Shown: positions 34,968 through 46,175 of the stretch, piece by piece | Position numbering within the stretch: position 1 is the first letter of the stretch | How the letters are laid out: each line of letters begins with the position of its first letter | Assembly (NCBI GenBank): GCA_050288165.1 | Contig: JBNKDG010000002.1 | Coordinates: 124,001 to 188,000, forward strand | DNA: 64,000 nt | Reading direction: 5' to 3' | Source of the DNA: JAPHTQ01 sp050288165 | Lineage (GTDB): Bacteria; Pseudomonadota; Gammaproteobacteria; Thiohalomonadales; Thiohalomonadaceae | Position numbers and translations under genes: made by a program | The notes under the pieces: model-generated | Database searches by the model: none | Seen by the model: only the letters and a program-made list of their open reading frames with translations | What the model was told of the DNA's origin: nothing

Positions 34968-36649
34968 CAGATTGAAGGTTGTGCTGCTGTGGCATATGCA
35001 TCAGCCCGATTATCGCGACGCTATCAGCGGTGAGTATATGCAGCCGTGGACCTATCTTCACGGCATCAAGGACTACGTTGACATGGCCGCCCTGCTGGAA
35101 TCCAATCCGAGCGCGCGTGCGGTGGTCAATTTTTCCCCGACACTGCTATTGCAGCTGGATGACTATGCGGCGCAGATCGAGCAGTACCGTAACAGCGGTA
35201 CGGCGTTACGTGACCCGTTACTGGCCGCATTGGTCGGGGAGCTGTCGAAGTTGACGGATGAGCAGAAAATGATCCTGGTTAAGCGCTGCCTGCGCGCCAA
35301 TGTCAAACGCATGATCAACCGTTTTCCCGTATTCCATCACCTGGCCGATATGGCCACACTGCTCCTCAAACAGCCAGCATCGGTCCGTTATTGCAGCGAA
35401 CAGTTTCTGGCCGACCTGCTGGTCTGGTATCACCTTGCCTGGCTCGGCGAAACGGTTCGATTGCACGAGCCGCGGATCAAGGCGCTGTTACGCAAAGAAC
35501 GTGGTTTTACGATGCATGACCGTCAGATTCTGCTGGCAATTATTGGTGAACTACTGGGCGAGACACTGGAGCGTTATCGTTATCTGGCGCAGGAAGGTCG
35601 GGTGGAGCTTTCCATCACACCCTATGGTCACCCGATCATGCCATTGCTGCTGGACATGAATACGACACATCAGGCGATGCCCGAGGCACCGTTGCCGAAG
35701 ACTGGAGCGTACCCCGGTGGTGAAGTGCGAGTACGCTGGCATATCGATGAAGGATTACGGGTGTTTGAAAATCATTTCGGCTTTCGTCCCACAGGTTGCT
35801 GGCCTTCGGAAGGAGCGCTCAGCACAGAAACCCTGAAACAGCTTGGCGATGCAGGATTCCACTGGGCGGCCAGTGGGGAATCGGTGTTGCGTAACAGCCT
35901 GCACTGTTGCGGAGTCGATACCGCTGGCTGTATCCATCGTCCATTTACTATTGCCGACACTTCGGTGAATTGCTTCTTCCGCGACGACGGCCTCTCCGAT
36001 CTGATCGGCTTTACCTATGCCGACTGGCATAGCCGCGATGCGGTGAATAACCTGATTCACCATTTACAGAATATTGCCACTGCCTGTGCCGACGAACCGA
36101 GTCGCGTCGTCTCAATCATCATGGATGGTGAAAATGCCTGGGAGTACTACCCAGAGAATGGTTACCATTTTCTGACCACACTCTATGCCCGCCTGAGTGA
36201 GTCCCCCGAGATCGAACTGACCACCTTTAGTCAGTGTCTTGAACAGGGCGTGCAAGCCAGAAACCTGCCACAACTGGTTGCCGGGAGCTGGGTCTATGGC
36301 ACCTTCTCTACCTGGATAGGCAGCAAGGACAAGAATCGCGGCTGGGAATTGCTGGTGGAAGCGAAGCAGGTATTCGATCGGGTGATAGCGGAAGGTCGCC
36401 TCGACAGCGAGCAGCGACAACTGGCAGAAAAACAGCTCGGCATCTGCGAGGCCTCCGACTGGTTTTGGTGGTTTGGCGATTATAACCCGGCGGAATCGGT
36501 GCAGGAGTTTGATCAGCTCTATCGGCATCAACTTCACGCTTTATATGAATGCCTGGGTGAACCGCCACCGGCTTCATTGCAAAAGATAATCTCGCGTGGT
36601 GGTGGTGAGGCCGAAGCGGGTGGTGTGATGCGACGTGGGCAGGAGCAAC

Positions 36650-36657
<8 letters not shown>
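34957..36657 (+). CDS. Glycoside hydrolase family 57 protein
   Basis: A 566-residue GH57 alpha-glucan-active enzyme. The four family motifs are visible: HMHQP near residue 14, YGHPI near 225, CWPSEGAL near 287 with the expected nucleophile Glu, and IIMDGENAWEYY near 389 with the acid Asp. GH57 members include alpha-amylases, amylopullulanases, glucanotransferases and branching enzymes, so the exact activity is open. It lies between glgC and malQ and overlaps both, and probably remodels or degrades the glycogen made by the neighbours. It starts at GTG 34957. Confidence 0.85.
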
Positions 36658-38131
<1,474 letters not shown>

Positions 38132-38184
38132 ATCGACGCGGGCACATAGAATGCTCGCATGTCACCGCATTTCGGAAAGCCCGC

Positions 38185-40410
38185 ATGGCGTTAAGTCATA
38201 AACAGTCCAGGCGCACGGCCACGTCTGTTGGCGCGGTATTGATGTTGTTCGTGCTGGGACTGGAAAACGGCAACATTCCGGGTATGGAAAAGCTGTTTCA
38301 ACGCCTGGAGCTGTTTGTCTATAACCAGCGGATGCTGGTTCATGTGCCGGAATACATTGAACCTGACCAGCGCATTGTCATCGTCGATATCGACGAAACT
38401 TCTCTCAATCAAGTCGGTCGTTGGCCCTGGAGTAGACGTACCATCGGCGAGTTGATCGGTAAACTGCATGAAGCAGGCGCAGTGGTGATCGCGCTGGATA
38501 TGTTGCTGGCGGAACCAGAGCGTAATCCTGCGAACGAGTTGATCACGCTGTTACCCGATGAGCAGCAGCTTCACTCCCTGAAAAAGGAGATCGCGGCGTT
38601 GGCACCGGAACTTGATGCTGATGGTGCATTGGCAGAGGTGATGCGCCACAGCGAGGTGATTCTGGGGAGTATTTTTGATCCTTCGCGTCAGGCAAGCGCT
38701 GGAGAATTGCCACCGCCGATGCCGCTGACGAATCCGGAGATTGTGTCGCAGTTGGTGCTAGCTCCTATGGCCGGGTACACCGGTTCCGTTCCGGTGTTGC
38801 AGCAGGCAACCAGTAGTGGTGGTTTTTTCAGTCTGTTTCCCGATATCGATGGCGTTGTGCGCCGGGTGCCGCTGTTCAATCTCTACAACGGACAACTCTA
38901 TCCATCGTTGGCACTGGAGACGATACGCCGTTACCAGTTTTTGCAGCAGGCGACCTTGGTAACCAAGCCCATTGGCGAACAGGAGAACATCGAGTTTCTG
39001 CGTTTTGGCGATGCGCTGTCGATCCCAACCGATAAAGTGGGACAGATGCTGGTGCCTTATCGTGGACCACGAAGGAGTTTTCCCTACATTCCCGCGTATA
39101 AGGTGTTGCATAGCGACACGCCAGCACAACAATTGGCCGGTACCATCGTGTTGATCGGTACCACCGCGGCAGGACTATTCGACATGCGGGCAACGCCTAT
39201 CGACCCGGTCTATCCGGGCGTAGAGGTACATGCCAACCTTATTTCGGCCATGCTTGATAACCGTTACCTTGTAGTGCCGTCATGGTCCCGTGGCGCCAAC
39301 CTTATGCTTAGTCTGTTGCCGGGATTATTGTTGGTGTTTGTGTTGCCACGCCTGTCGATTGCCGGGTTGATACTGCTCAGTACGGCCACTGCGGTGATGG
39401 TTGTCACTATTACCGAATGGTTCTGGGTAAGCGAAGGGTTGGTACTCAATCTTGCTGGGCCGCTGTTGTTGATTGCCTTATTGGTAACCGGCAACCTTGC
39501 CTGGGGCTTCTTTTTTGAATCGCTGACCCGCTTGCGGCTTAAAGGTATCTTTGGCCAGTACGTGCCAAAGCAACTGGTTGAAACGATGAGTGAACGCCCC
39601 GACGAGTACAACACGGAGGGTCGGGCGCAGGAACTAACAGTACTGTTCTCCGATATACGCGGTTTTACCACTATCTCCGAGTCGCTTCCGGCGGATGAAT
39701 TGAAGCGTTATCTCAACCGTTTCTTTACCCCGATGACCCGTATTATCTTCAATAACCAGGGCACCATTGATAAGTACGTCGGTGACATGGTCATGGCCTT
39801 TTGGGGGGCACCGGTGGATGACGAGCAGCATGCCGTCCATGCCATCGAGGCGGCACTGCAGATGCAGATAGAGGTGGAGCAACTGAAACATGAATTCCAT
39901 GCGGTTGGTTGGCCGCCTGCCAATATCGGTATTGGTATCAATAGCGGTCAAATGAATGTCGGCGACATGGGTTCCGAGTACCGCCGCAGCTATACCGTGC
40001 TGGGCGATGCGGTAAACCTTGGTTCACGCCTGGAGGCGACCACCAAGTACTACGGTGTTGGTCTGGTGATCGGCGAGCGAACCCGTGAATTGGCCGGTGA
40101 TCTCTTTGTTTATCGAGATCTGGACCTGATTCAGGTGAAGGGCAAGGGCCAAGCGGTGCGTATCTTCCAGCCTGTTTGTCATCGGGAAAAGGCCAATGCC
40201 GATCTGTTGCAGGAGATCGAGATGCTCGATCAGGCGCAGGAGGCCTACCGTCACCGTCGTTGGGACGAGGCCGACGAACTGTTTGCCGGACTTCAGGAGC
40301 GTCAGCCGGGGCTGATCCTCTATAGCCTCTACCGGCAACGTATTGCCGAACTGCGCGAGCAGCAGCTGGATGAGGCCTGGCATGGCGTCTACGTTCGCAG
40401 CGAGAAATAG
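38185..40410 (+). CDS. CHASE2-domain membrane adenylate cyclase
   Basis: A 741-residue sensor cyclase. After a short N-terminal membrane segment comes a CHASE2 periplasmic sensing domain (about 35-370, with IVIVDIDETSLNQVGRWPWS), then three membrane helices (about 370-450) and a class III cyclase domain (about 480-665). The metal-binding aspartates are in VLFSDIRGFTT and YVGDMVMAFWG. The lysine of IDKYVGD and the threonine of YTVLGDAVNLGSR are the residues expected for ATP specificity in class IIIb cyclases, so cAMP is the likely product. The C-terminal 70 residues are helical and TPR-like. It follows malQ by 53 bases; a CRP-type site and a TPR/barrel plus FecR gene pair come next. Confidence 0.88.
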   Translation: MALSHKQSRRTATSVGAVLMLFVLGLENGNIPGMEKLFQRLELFVYNQRMLVHVPEYIEPDQRIVIVDIDETSLNQVGRWPWSRRTIGELIGKLHEAGAVVIALDMLLAEPERNPANELITLLPDEQQLHSLKKEIAALAPELDADGALAEVMRHSEVILGSIFDPSRQASAGELPPPMPLTNPEIVSQLVLAPMAGYTGSVPVLQQATSSGGFFSLFPDIDGVVRRVPLFNLYNGQLYPSLALETIRRYQFLQQATLVTKPIGEQENIEFLRFGDALSIPTDKVGQMLVPYRGPRRSFPYIPAYKVLHSDTPAQQLAGTIVLIGTTAAGLFDMRATPIDPVYPGVEVHANLISAMLDNRYLVVPSWSRGANLMLSLLPGLLLVFVLPRLSIAGLILLSTATAVMVVTITEWFWVSEGLVLNLAGPLLLIALLVTGNLAWGFFFESLTRLRLKGIFGQYVPKQLVETMSERPDEYNTEGRAQELTVLFSDIRGFTTISESLPADELKRYLNRFFTPMTRIIFNNQGTIDKYVGDMVMAFWGAPVDDEQHAVHAIEAALQMQIEVEQLKHEFHAVGWPPANIGIGINSGQMNVGDMGSEYRRSYTVLGDAVNLGSRLEATTKYYGVGLVIGERTRELAGDLFVYRDLDLIQVKGKGQAVRIFQPVCHREKANADLLQEIEMLDQAQEAYRHRRWDEADELFAGLQERQPGLILYSLYRQRIAELREQQLDEAWHGVYVRSEK

Positions 40411-40443
40411 TCCTATAACGGCCTCGGGAATATCCCTCTTATT

Positions 40444-40459
40444 TGTGATGGACATCACA
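40444..40459. promoter_or_regulatory. CRP/Vfr-type binding site
   Basis: TGTGA-TGGACA-TCACA at 40444-40459 matches the cAMP-receptor-protein consensus TGTGA-N6-TCACA in every conserved base; one more symmetric base each side (T and A) extends the palindrome. It lies in the 128-base gap between the cyclase gene and the TPR/barrel gene, about 80 bases ahead of the latter. No convincing -35/-10 pair with a standard spacing to the site is visible. Confidence 0.6.
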
Positions 40460-40538
40460 AACTAGGGGGCCGTAAAATTGGCCGGACAGCGCCGTTCCAT
40501 GTAAGTGGCGCACAGGGTAGTGTTCGATCGAGGGGATA

Positions 40539-41888
40539 ATGATGGCTGTGCTGTTTCCGTTACCCGTCTCACAGGTGAGACGCGGCCTGTTTTTCCTGTT
40601 GGCTTTTTCGTTGTTTGTGGCCGCTCCGGTATCTGCTGAAAGCGAGGTACAGAGCAAGGCTAAGACACTGATGGCCAAGGAGAAGTATCAGCAGGCATAC
40701 ACACTACTGGAAAAGGCCGCCGTGGATGAGGCGGGCGATCCGGAATTCGATTATCTGCTGGGCATCGCGGCAATGCGCGCCGGTAAACCGGCCCAGGCGG
40801 TATTCGCGCTGGAGCGAGTGGTGCAGACCCAACCCAACTACGCCGCCGCACGGATGGAACTGGTTGGTGCCTACATGCAACTCGGTATGGACCGGCAGGC
40901 ACAGGAACAGCTCGATATCCTCAAAACCCAGAATCCTCCGCCCGCTGCTCAGGAGAGCATGGCGCGCTTTCAGGATATTCTTCGTCCACGCCTCTCCGGC
41001 GCCCCGAAGGCGGTACGCCTGCTCGGACTTAGCCTTGGCTACGACAGCAACGTCGGCAGCTATCCCGATATGGGGATCAACCTCGGCCCTATAGCGCTGT
41101 CAGTTAAACCTACTGAGAGTGCTTTCAGCCTGCTGCGCGGCACCTGGTGGCAACCGCATAAGTTGAGTGATGAGCGTCAGCTGGAGACCACCGTCCATGC
41201 GCAACTGCGCAACTATCAGGACAGCGACGCCACCCAGTTCAATTTGGGTCTGCTGCACGCCGGGGTGGCGTTGAATACCACGCTGGATGCCAGTAACAGC
41301 TACGACCTCGGCCTGCAGGCCAACAAGCTGTGGCTGGACAACAGCGGTTTTCGCGATCACCTCGGCGCCAGCGCCTTCTGGGAGCGTCGCCTTGATGCCG
41401 GTTTACAGGGGCGTCTCGGTCTCAAGTTGCACACCTACCACTTCGATCCCGATACCTACGATTACAACATGACTGCCATCAGCGGTGAGCTGAATAAAAC
41501 CTGGAGTCCGCAACGCCGCGGCGTGCTTACCCTCGACATCGAACAGGAAAGCGCAAGCAACGACCGTGTGGGTGGCGATGCGCTGCGTTACTCGCTGGGC
41601 GGGAGAATGGACTTTGTGCTGGCAGGCGGACACCAACTGGCTACTGGCCTGAGCCTCAGTCGCACCGACTATGCAGATAGTTATGCCCCGCACCCCCTCT
41701 ATAACCCCGGTACTACCACCCGGGATCGAATCGACGACGTTGTGGACCTGAATCTGCAGTGGCGTCGCAGCATTGCCCGTAACTGGCAACTGGAAGCCGA
41801 TCTCGATTATCGGAAACAGACCTCGACCGTGCGGTTCTATGAGAACGATCGCTGGACCGCTCAACTGACCGCATTGCGTTATTTCTAG
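40539..41888 (+). CDS. TPR and outer-membrane barrel protein, Slam-like
   Basis: A 449-residue exported protein: signal peptide to about residue 33 (APVSA), TPR-type helical repeats from about 38 to 150 (EKYQQAYTLLEKA, PAQAVFALERVVQTQPNY), then from about 165 a barrel rich in alternating strands that opens with LGLSLGYDSNVGS and ends in LTALRYF, a C-terminal Phe. TPR plus barrel of this size is the layout of Slam proteins (type XI secretion), which move TbpB-barrel proteins across the outer membrane. Other TPR-porins share the GYDSNV opening, so the Slam assignment is likely rather than certain. The FecR gene follows after ten bases. The start may be either of the two adjacent ATGs at 40539 and 40542. 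Confidence 0.7.
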   Translation: MMAVLFPLPVSQVRRGLFFLLAFSLFVAAPVSAESEVQSKAKTLMAKEKYQQAYTLLEKAAVDEAGDPEFDYLLGIAAMRAGKPAQAVFALERVVQTQPNYAAARMELVGAYMQLGMDRQAQEQLDILKTQNPPPAAQESMARFQDILRPRLSGAPKAVRLLGLSLGYDSNVGSYPDMGINLGPIALSVKPTESAFSLLRGTWWQPHKLSDERQLETTVHAQLRNYQDSDATQFNLGLLHAGVALNTTLDASNSYDLGLQANKLWLDNSGFRDHLGASAFWERRLDAGLQGRLGLKLHTYHFDPDTYDYNMTAISGELNKTWSPQRRGVLTLDIEQESASNDRVGGDALRYSLGGRMDFVLAGGHQLATGLSLSRTDYADSYAPHPLYNPGTTTRDRIDDVVDLNLQWRRSIARNWQLEADLDYRKQTSTVRFYENDRWTAQLTALRYF

Positions 41889-41898
41889 GAGACTCCCC

Positions 41899-43392
41899 AT
41901 GCCACGGACTACTACAACCAGGGCGACCTACCAGAGCACGCTGTTGCTGCACTTTGCACTCTTGCTACTGGCACTGTTTTACAGCCTCAATGTTGCAGCG
42001 GCAGAGTCGGCAGGGCGTCTGCTGTTTGCACGTGGTGAAGTTGAGATCACCAGCGTCGATGCCGAACCTCGTACGGCACAGCGCGGTGATGTGTTGCAGG
42101 TCGGCGATACCATTCGTACCGGCACGGTGAGTAACGCGCAATTGCGCATGAGTGATGGCGCGATGATCTCACTCAAGGCCGATACCATCTATCGCATCGA
42201 AGCACAGGACTATAACGCCAAGGCACCGGGCGAAGGCAGTCAGGTTGGTGAACTGGTACGTGGCGGTTTACGTGCCATTACCGGTGCCATCGGCCACGAG
42301 AAACCGGAAGCAGTTAAATACCGCACTCCTGTGGCCACCATCGGTATCCGCGGCACCGTCTTCGACACCATTGTCATTCCGCCGGAAGGGTTGCCGGAAC
42401 TGCCCGGTATGGCACCCGGTACCTATGTGATGGTGCTGGAAGGACAGGTGCTGCTTTCAACCGCCAGTGGTGAATTGCTGCTCGGACCGGGTGAAGTGGG
42501 TTATGTACCGTTCGTCGATGCACCGCCTGAGTTGCGTCCGGATCTCTCCGCCATCTTTGTCGAGTTCGCGGCGTATCACGAAGAGCTGAGTCCTACTCGT
42601 GCGGGAGGACAGGACGGATATAGCCGGACGGTCATCAACCAGCGCGACCGTGCAGCGATTTATACCTTGATGGCTGATGTGGGAGCATCACAGTTTGTAC
42701 AGGCTATTAATGCGGGGCCGTATGCGATGGTGACAACAGGAACATCGGGTACAGGGGCTGCACTGGCCGATGTGCATCAGGGTAATTTTATGTCCAGTCC
42801 GGTAACCCTTGGAGGTTCTGGCGACCTGATCAATGCAACTGGTGGTACGGGGGGAGATATTGCTGGCTATCAACTCAATTTGGTGGCACAGCCACCGACA
42901 CCGTACAACATGGGATCATTTACTGCGGGAGACAGTACCATCAACTGGGGTAGCTATGCTGTCAGTGCAGTTATATTGACCGATGCAGGTAGTAACCCGA
43001 TAGCTTACACCCTAGACGTTAACTACATCGATGCAGATAATGTCATTGTCAGTACAGCGGATCTGCCGACGACAGGTTCTTACACCTATGACTACAAGGG
43101 TGGCTCGGGACAACAACTTCTTGCCGGTAGCAATCTGACGGTTGATTTTGGTACAGCCACTATGGATGTGACTCTAATCAGTGATATCTATACTACGCCC
43201 ACGACCTACACAGCGAGCAATCAGTCAATTTCTGCGTTCTATGGCAGTGGTATTACTTTAACCGGTAATGGATCGAGTGCCTCTTCTATTAATGGTCGCT
43301 TTGTTGGTTCAGGAGCGGAGGGCGCCATCAGCACATTTATACTCGATGCGGGCGATGGCTTTATGTCGGGAACAGCCGCTTTTGCCCGTTGA
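41899..43392 (+). CDS. Exported FecR-domain protein with TbpB-like C-terminal barrel
   Basis: A 497-residue protein with an N-terminal signal segment (LLLALFYSLNVAAA, about residues 18-35), a FecR domain (about 40-160: GDTIRTGTVSNAQLRMSDG, then TPVATIGIRGTVFDT), and a long beta-rich C-terminal part. The last 60 residues (ISAFYGSGITL ... INGRFVGSGAEGAISTF ... GTAAFAR) resemble the small barrel of TbpB-type and Slam-dependent cargo proteins. There is no Fec sigma factor or TonB receptor nearby, so this is not an iron-citrate anti-sigma factor. The C-terminal half is more AT-rich than the FecR half to the eye. Translated directly behind the TPR/barrel gene, it is a candidate substrate of it. Confidence 0.75.
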   Translation: MPRTTTTRATYQSTLLLHFALLLLALFYSLNVAAAESAGRLLFARGEVEITSVDAEPRTAQRGDVLQVGDTIRTGTVSNAQLRMSDGAMISLKADTIYRIEAQDYNAKAPGEGSQVGELVRGGLRAITGAIGHEKPEAVKYRTPVATIGIRGTVFDTIVIPPEGLPELPGMAPGTYVMVLEGQVLLSTASGELLLGPGEVGYVPFVDAPPELRPDLSAIFVEFAAYHEELSPTRAGGQDGYSRTVINQRDRAAIYTLMADVGASQFVQAINAGPYAMVTTGTSGTGAALADVHQGNFMSSPVTLGGSGDLINATGGTGGDIAGYQLNLVAQPPTPYNMGSFTAGDSTINWGSYAVSAVILTDAGSNPIAYTLDVNYIDADNVIVSTADLPTTGSYTYDYKGGSGQQLLAGSNLTVDFGTATMDVTLISDIYTTPTTYTASNQSISAFYGSGITLTGNGSSASSINGRFVGSGAEGAISTFILDAGDGFMSGTAAFAR

Positions 43393-43401
43393 GTCCGTTG
43401 C

Positions 43402-44682
43402 TTACATTTTGCCCGGTAGCCACAGCGATAACTGCGGCCAGTAGGTGATCACCAGTACGGTAAACAGCAGCAGGAAGAAGAACGGCAGGGTGGAGCGATA
43501 GAGCTGGGTAATCGGCCGGTTGAAGCGGAAGCTGGCGATGAACAGGTTCATCCCCACCGGTGGGGTGAAGTAACCGATCTGCATGTTGGCGAGGAAGATG
43601 ATCCCAAGATGAATCGGGTGAATGCCATAACCGACGGCGATCGGTAACAGCAGCGGCACCATGATCACCAGTGCAGAGAAGATGTCGAGCATGGTGCCGA
43701 GGATCAGCAGGAAGATATTCAGCAGGATCAGGAAGGTCAGTTTGTCCGAGATATTGCTGCGGATGAATTCAAACAGCTTGGTGGGGATCTGCGCGTCGAT
43801 CAGATAGTTGGTCGAGGCCAGCGAAACACCGAGAATCACCAGTACCGCCCCCACCATGATCATCGCCTCACGCACCACCTGCGGTAGACGTGTCCACGGA
43901 ATTTCGCGGTGGATCAAAACCTCGACGATGAAGATATAAACGACCGTGACCGCCGCCGCCTCGGAGACGGCGAACTTGCCGCCGTAGATCCCACCGAGCA
44001 CGATGAGTGGCAGCGGCAGTTCCCATTTCGCCTCAAGCAGTGCCTTGCGGATATCGACCCAACAACAGGCGTGCAGATCGCGGTTTTTGTTGGTCCACAT
44101 ACTCCAACTGGATAACACCACCAGCATCAACAGACCGGGCAACAGTCCGGCAAGGAACAGTTCATCGATGGTGATCGATTCACCCACGCCGAGTTGCTGC
44201 ACGATGATGCCGTAGAGGATCAACGGCAGCGACGGCGCAAACAGCAGACCAAGACTGCCGGAGGTGGTGATCAGGCCCAGGCTGAAATTGTCGCGGTAAC
44301 CCGCCTTGCTCATCGCCGGGTAGAGCAGGGCACCGAGAGCGACGATGGTGACACCGGAGGCGCCGGTGAAAGCGGTAAACAGGGCGCAGACGGTGAGGGC
44401 GACGATCGCCAGACCGCCCGGCATCCAGCCGAGCAGCGCCTGGGTCAGATTGACCAGGCGGGTCGGGGCGCGACTTTCACTAAGCAGATAACCGGCAAAG
44501 GTGAACAGCGGGATCGCCAGCAGGATCGGCATTTCGGCGAGGCGGTAAAACTCGATCGCGACGACAGAAAGATCGACATCAGTGGTATAGAAACCGAGCA
44601 TGGCGCTGGCGGCGATCACCACGAACAGCGGCGCGCCGAGCAGCGCCAGCAGGATCAGCAGCAGTGTCAACAGCAGGCTCAA
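43402..44682 (-). CDS. dctM: TRAP transporter large permease (DctM type)
   Basis: The 426-residue large membrane subunit of a tripartite ATP-independent periplasmic transporter, with about twelve hydrophobic segments. Family features are the N-terminal LLLTLLLILLALLGAPLFVV, the FTGASGVTIVALGALLYPAM loop and the NMQIGYFTPPVGMNLF motif near the C-terminus. Transport is driven by a sodium or proton gradient. It overlaps dctQ by four bases. Confidence 0.94.
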   Translation of the reverse strand: MSLLLTLLLILLALLGAPLFVVIAASAMLGFYTTDVDLSVVAIEFYRLAEMPILLAIPLFTFAGYLLSESRAPTRLVNLTQALLGWMPGGLAIVALTVCALFTAFTGASGVTIVALGALLYPAMSKAGYRDNFSLGLITTSGSLGLLFAPSLPLILYGIIVQQLGVGESITIDELFLAGLLPGLLMLVVLSSWSMWTNKNRDLHACCWVDIRKALLEAKWELPLPLIVLGGIYGGKFAVSEAAAVTVVYIFIVEVLIHREIPWTRLPQVVREAMIMVGAVLVILGVSLASTNYLIDAQIPTKLFEFIRSNISDKLTFLILLNIFLLILGTMLDIFSALVIMVPLLLPIAVGYGIHPIHLGIIFLANMQIGYFTPPVGMNLFIASFRFNRPITQLYRSTLPFFFLLLFTVLVITYWPQLSLWLPGKM

Positions 44683-45176
44683 CGCCTGTCACCTTTCAAT
44701 GTATGAAGAGCCGTGAGTAGAAAGCGCAGTGTCATGACGCCGAAGCCCAGCGGCAGGATACTTTCGGCCAGCCACACCGGTACACCGGAAAACAGTTCGG
44801 CGCCGTCCTGCCACTCGAAGTAGACAAAGCGTGCACTATGCCAGGCGAGCAGCATGCAGATCACACTACTGAACAGCTGGGTCAGGAGGTTGCTGTAACG
44901 TTGCCACTGTGGCGAGAGGTAATGGGAGAGAACATCGATACGGATATGCTGATTGTTACGGCTGGCGAGCATCGCGCCGAACATGCCGACCCACAGCACC
45001 AGCACACGGAGCAGCGGATCGCCCCAGGCAATGCCGCTTTCCCAGAGATTGCGTAACGCAATTTGCGTCGCTGCCAGCAGAATCATCGCGCTCAGCAGCA
45101 GGAGGATGAAACCCTCTTCTGCACGACGCAGATACTGCAGAAGACGGGTCAGCATGGTGCTATTAGTGTTTGGCAT
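44679..45176 (-). CDS. dctQ: TRAP transporter small permease (DctQ type)
   Basis: A 165-residue membrane protein with four hydrophobic segments; AEEGFILLLLSAMILLAATQ and the WGDPLLRVLVLWVGMFGAMLAS segment match the small subunit family. It overlaps dctM by four bases and dctP by 14. A later in-frame ATG at 45155 (MLTRLLQYLRRAEEGF) would avoid most of the overlap with dctP, and neither start has a strong ribosome site. Confidence 0.88.
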   Translation of the reverse strand: MPNTNSTMLTRLLQYLRRAEEGFILLLLSAMILLAATQIALRNLWESGIAWGDPLLRVLVLWVGMFGAMLASRNNQHIRIDVLSHYLSPQWQRYSNLLTQLFSSVICMLLAWHSARFVYFEWQDGAELFSGVPVWLAESILPLGFGVMTLRFLLTALHTLKGDRR

Positions 45177-46167
45177 CCGCCTGCGAGCGATAGGTGTCGC
45201 GATAGCTAAGCAGACGCTGGTGAACCGCCGGGTCGAACAGTTTGTTGGCGATCAATTTATCCATCGCCATGTTCACCAGACTCTGCCACTCGCGCTGCTC
45301 CACCACATTGCTCTGGACGAAGCTGATGCCCTGACTCTTGAGTGCCTGCAGGGCATTGTTGTTGTCTTCACGATTCTGTTTGTTGAGTCGCTTAAAGATC
45401 GCACCCATAACGTTGCGCACGACCTTCTGGTCGACCGCGCTTAGTTTTTCAAAGATGTTGCGCTTCACTACCATGGTGCCGTAGATGTACATCAGCGGAA
45501 TGTCGGTGAGGTCGTGCACACGGGTGTGCCACTGCAGCGCGATGGCGCCGGTGGGGGTGGCGGCAACGGTGTCGACCAGGCCGGTTTGAAGACCGGTGAG
45601 AACGTCAGTCAACGGCAGCGGGATCGGTGAAATACCGGTTGCCTCGAAGGCGGAGCGGCTGATCAGGTCGCCCTCCGGTACCCAGATTTTGTGGCCCTTC
45701 AGTGCCGAGACACCGGCGACCGGTTCGTCGGACATCAGGTAGGCGAAGCCACCTTCACTGATCCCGAAACCGACGTAGCCCTCTTTCTCCAGCGCCTTCA
45801 TCAATACCGGGTCCATCTGCTCGCGGACGTAATCGACTTCGGCATAGTCGCGGAAGGTGAAGGGCAGGCTGTAGACCTGGGCCTCCGGCAGGATGTCCGC
45901 CAGACCGCCGCCGGTGATCGCACCGCCGTGCAACTGGCCGACGCGGATCTTACGTAGCACACTGTTATCGTTGCCCATAATGCCGCCGGGATAGAAGCGG
46001 AACTCAACCCGGCCCGCTGTCTGTTTCTTGATCTCTTCGGCACCGGCGCGCATCTCGTTCATCCAGCTGGTGCCGTCCGGGGCGATGGTGGCGATCTTGA
46101 AGGTGGTGGCCTGTGCCGAGGCCAGCGCACTGGCAAACAGGATCAAGGCAGTGATAAGGCGTTTCAT
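45163..46167 (-). CDS. dctP: TRAP transporter substrate-binding protein (DctP type)
   Basis: Periplasmic binding protein of 334 residues. The signal peptide MKRLITALILFASALASAQA precedes a TFKIATIAPDGTSWMNEM start. The typical RKIRVGQLHGGAITGGGLADILPE and SLPFTFRDYAEVD segments follow. DctP proteins usually bind carboxylates through an arginine, but the ligand cannot be named. TatT-linked DctP proteins form a separate group, which fits the neighbour upstream. Confidence 0.9.
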   Translation of the reverse strand: MKRLITALILFASALASAQATTFKIATIAPDGTSWMNEMRAGAEEIKKQTAGRVEFRFYPGGIMGNDNSVLRKIRVGQLHGGAITGGGLADILPEAQVYSLPFTFRDYAEVDYVREQMDPVLMKALEKEGYVGFGISEGGFAYLMSDEPVAGVSALKGHKIWVPEGDLISRSAFEATGISPIPLPLTDVLTGLQTGLVDTVAATPTGAIALQWHTRVHDLTDIPLMYIYGTMVVKRNIFEKLSAVDQKVVRNVMGAIFKRLNKQNREDNNNALQALKSQGISFVQSNVVEQREWQSLVNMAMDKLIANKLFDPAVHQRLLSYRDTYRSQADAKH

Positions 46168-46175
46168 GTGTGCTC

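Noticed and set aside
41899..43392. FecR as a ferric-citrate type anti-sigma regulator
   Set aside because: There is no FecI-type sigma factor, TonB receptor or inner-membrane segment arrangement typical of FecR regulators; the protein looks exported and beta-rich.
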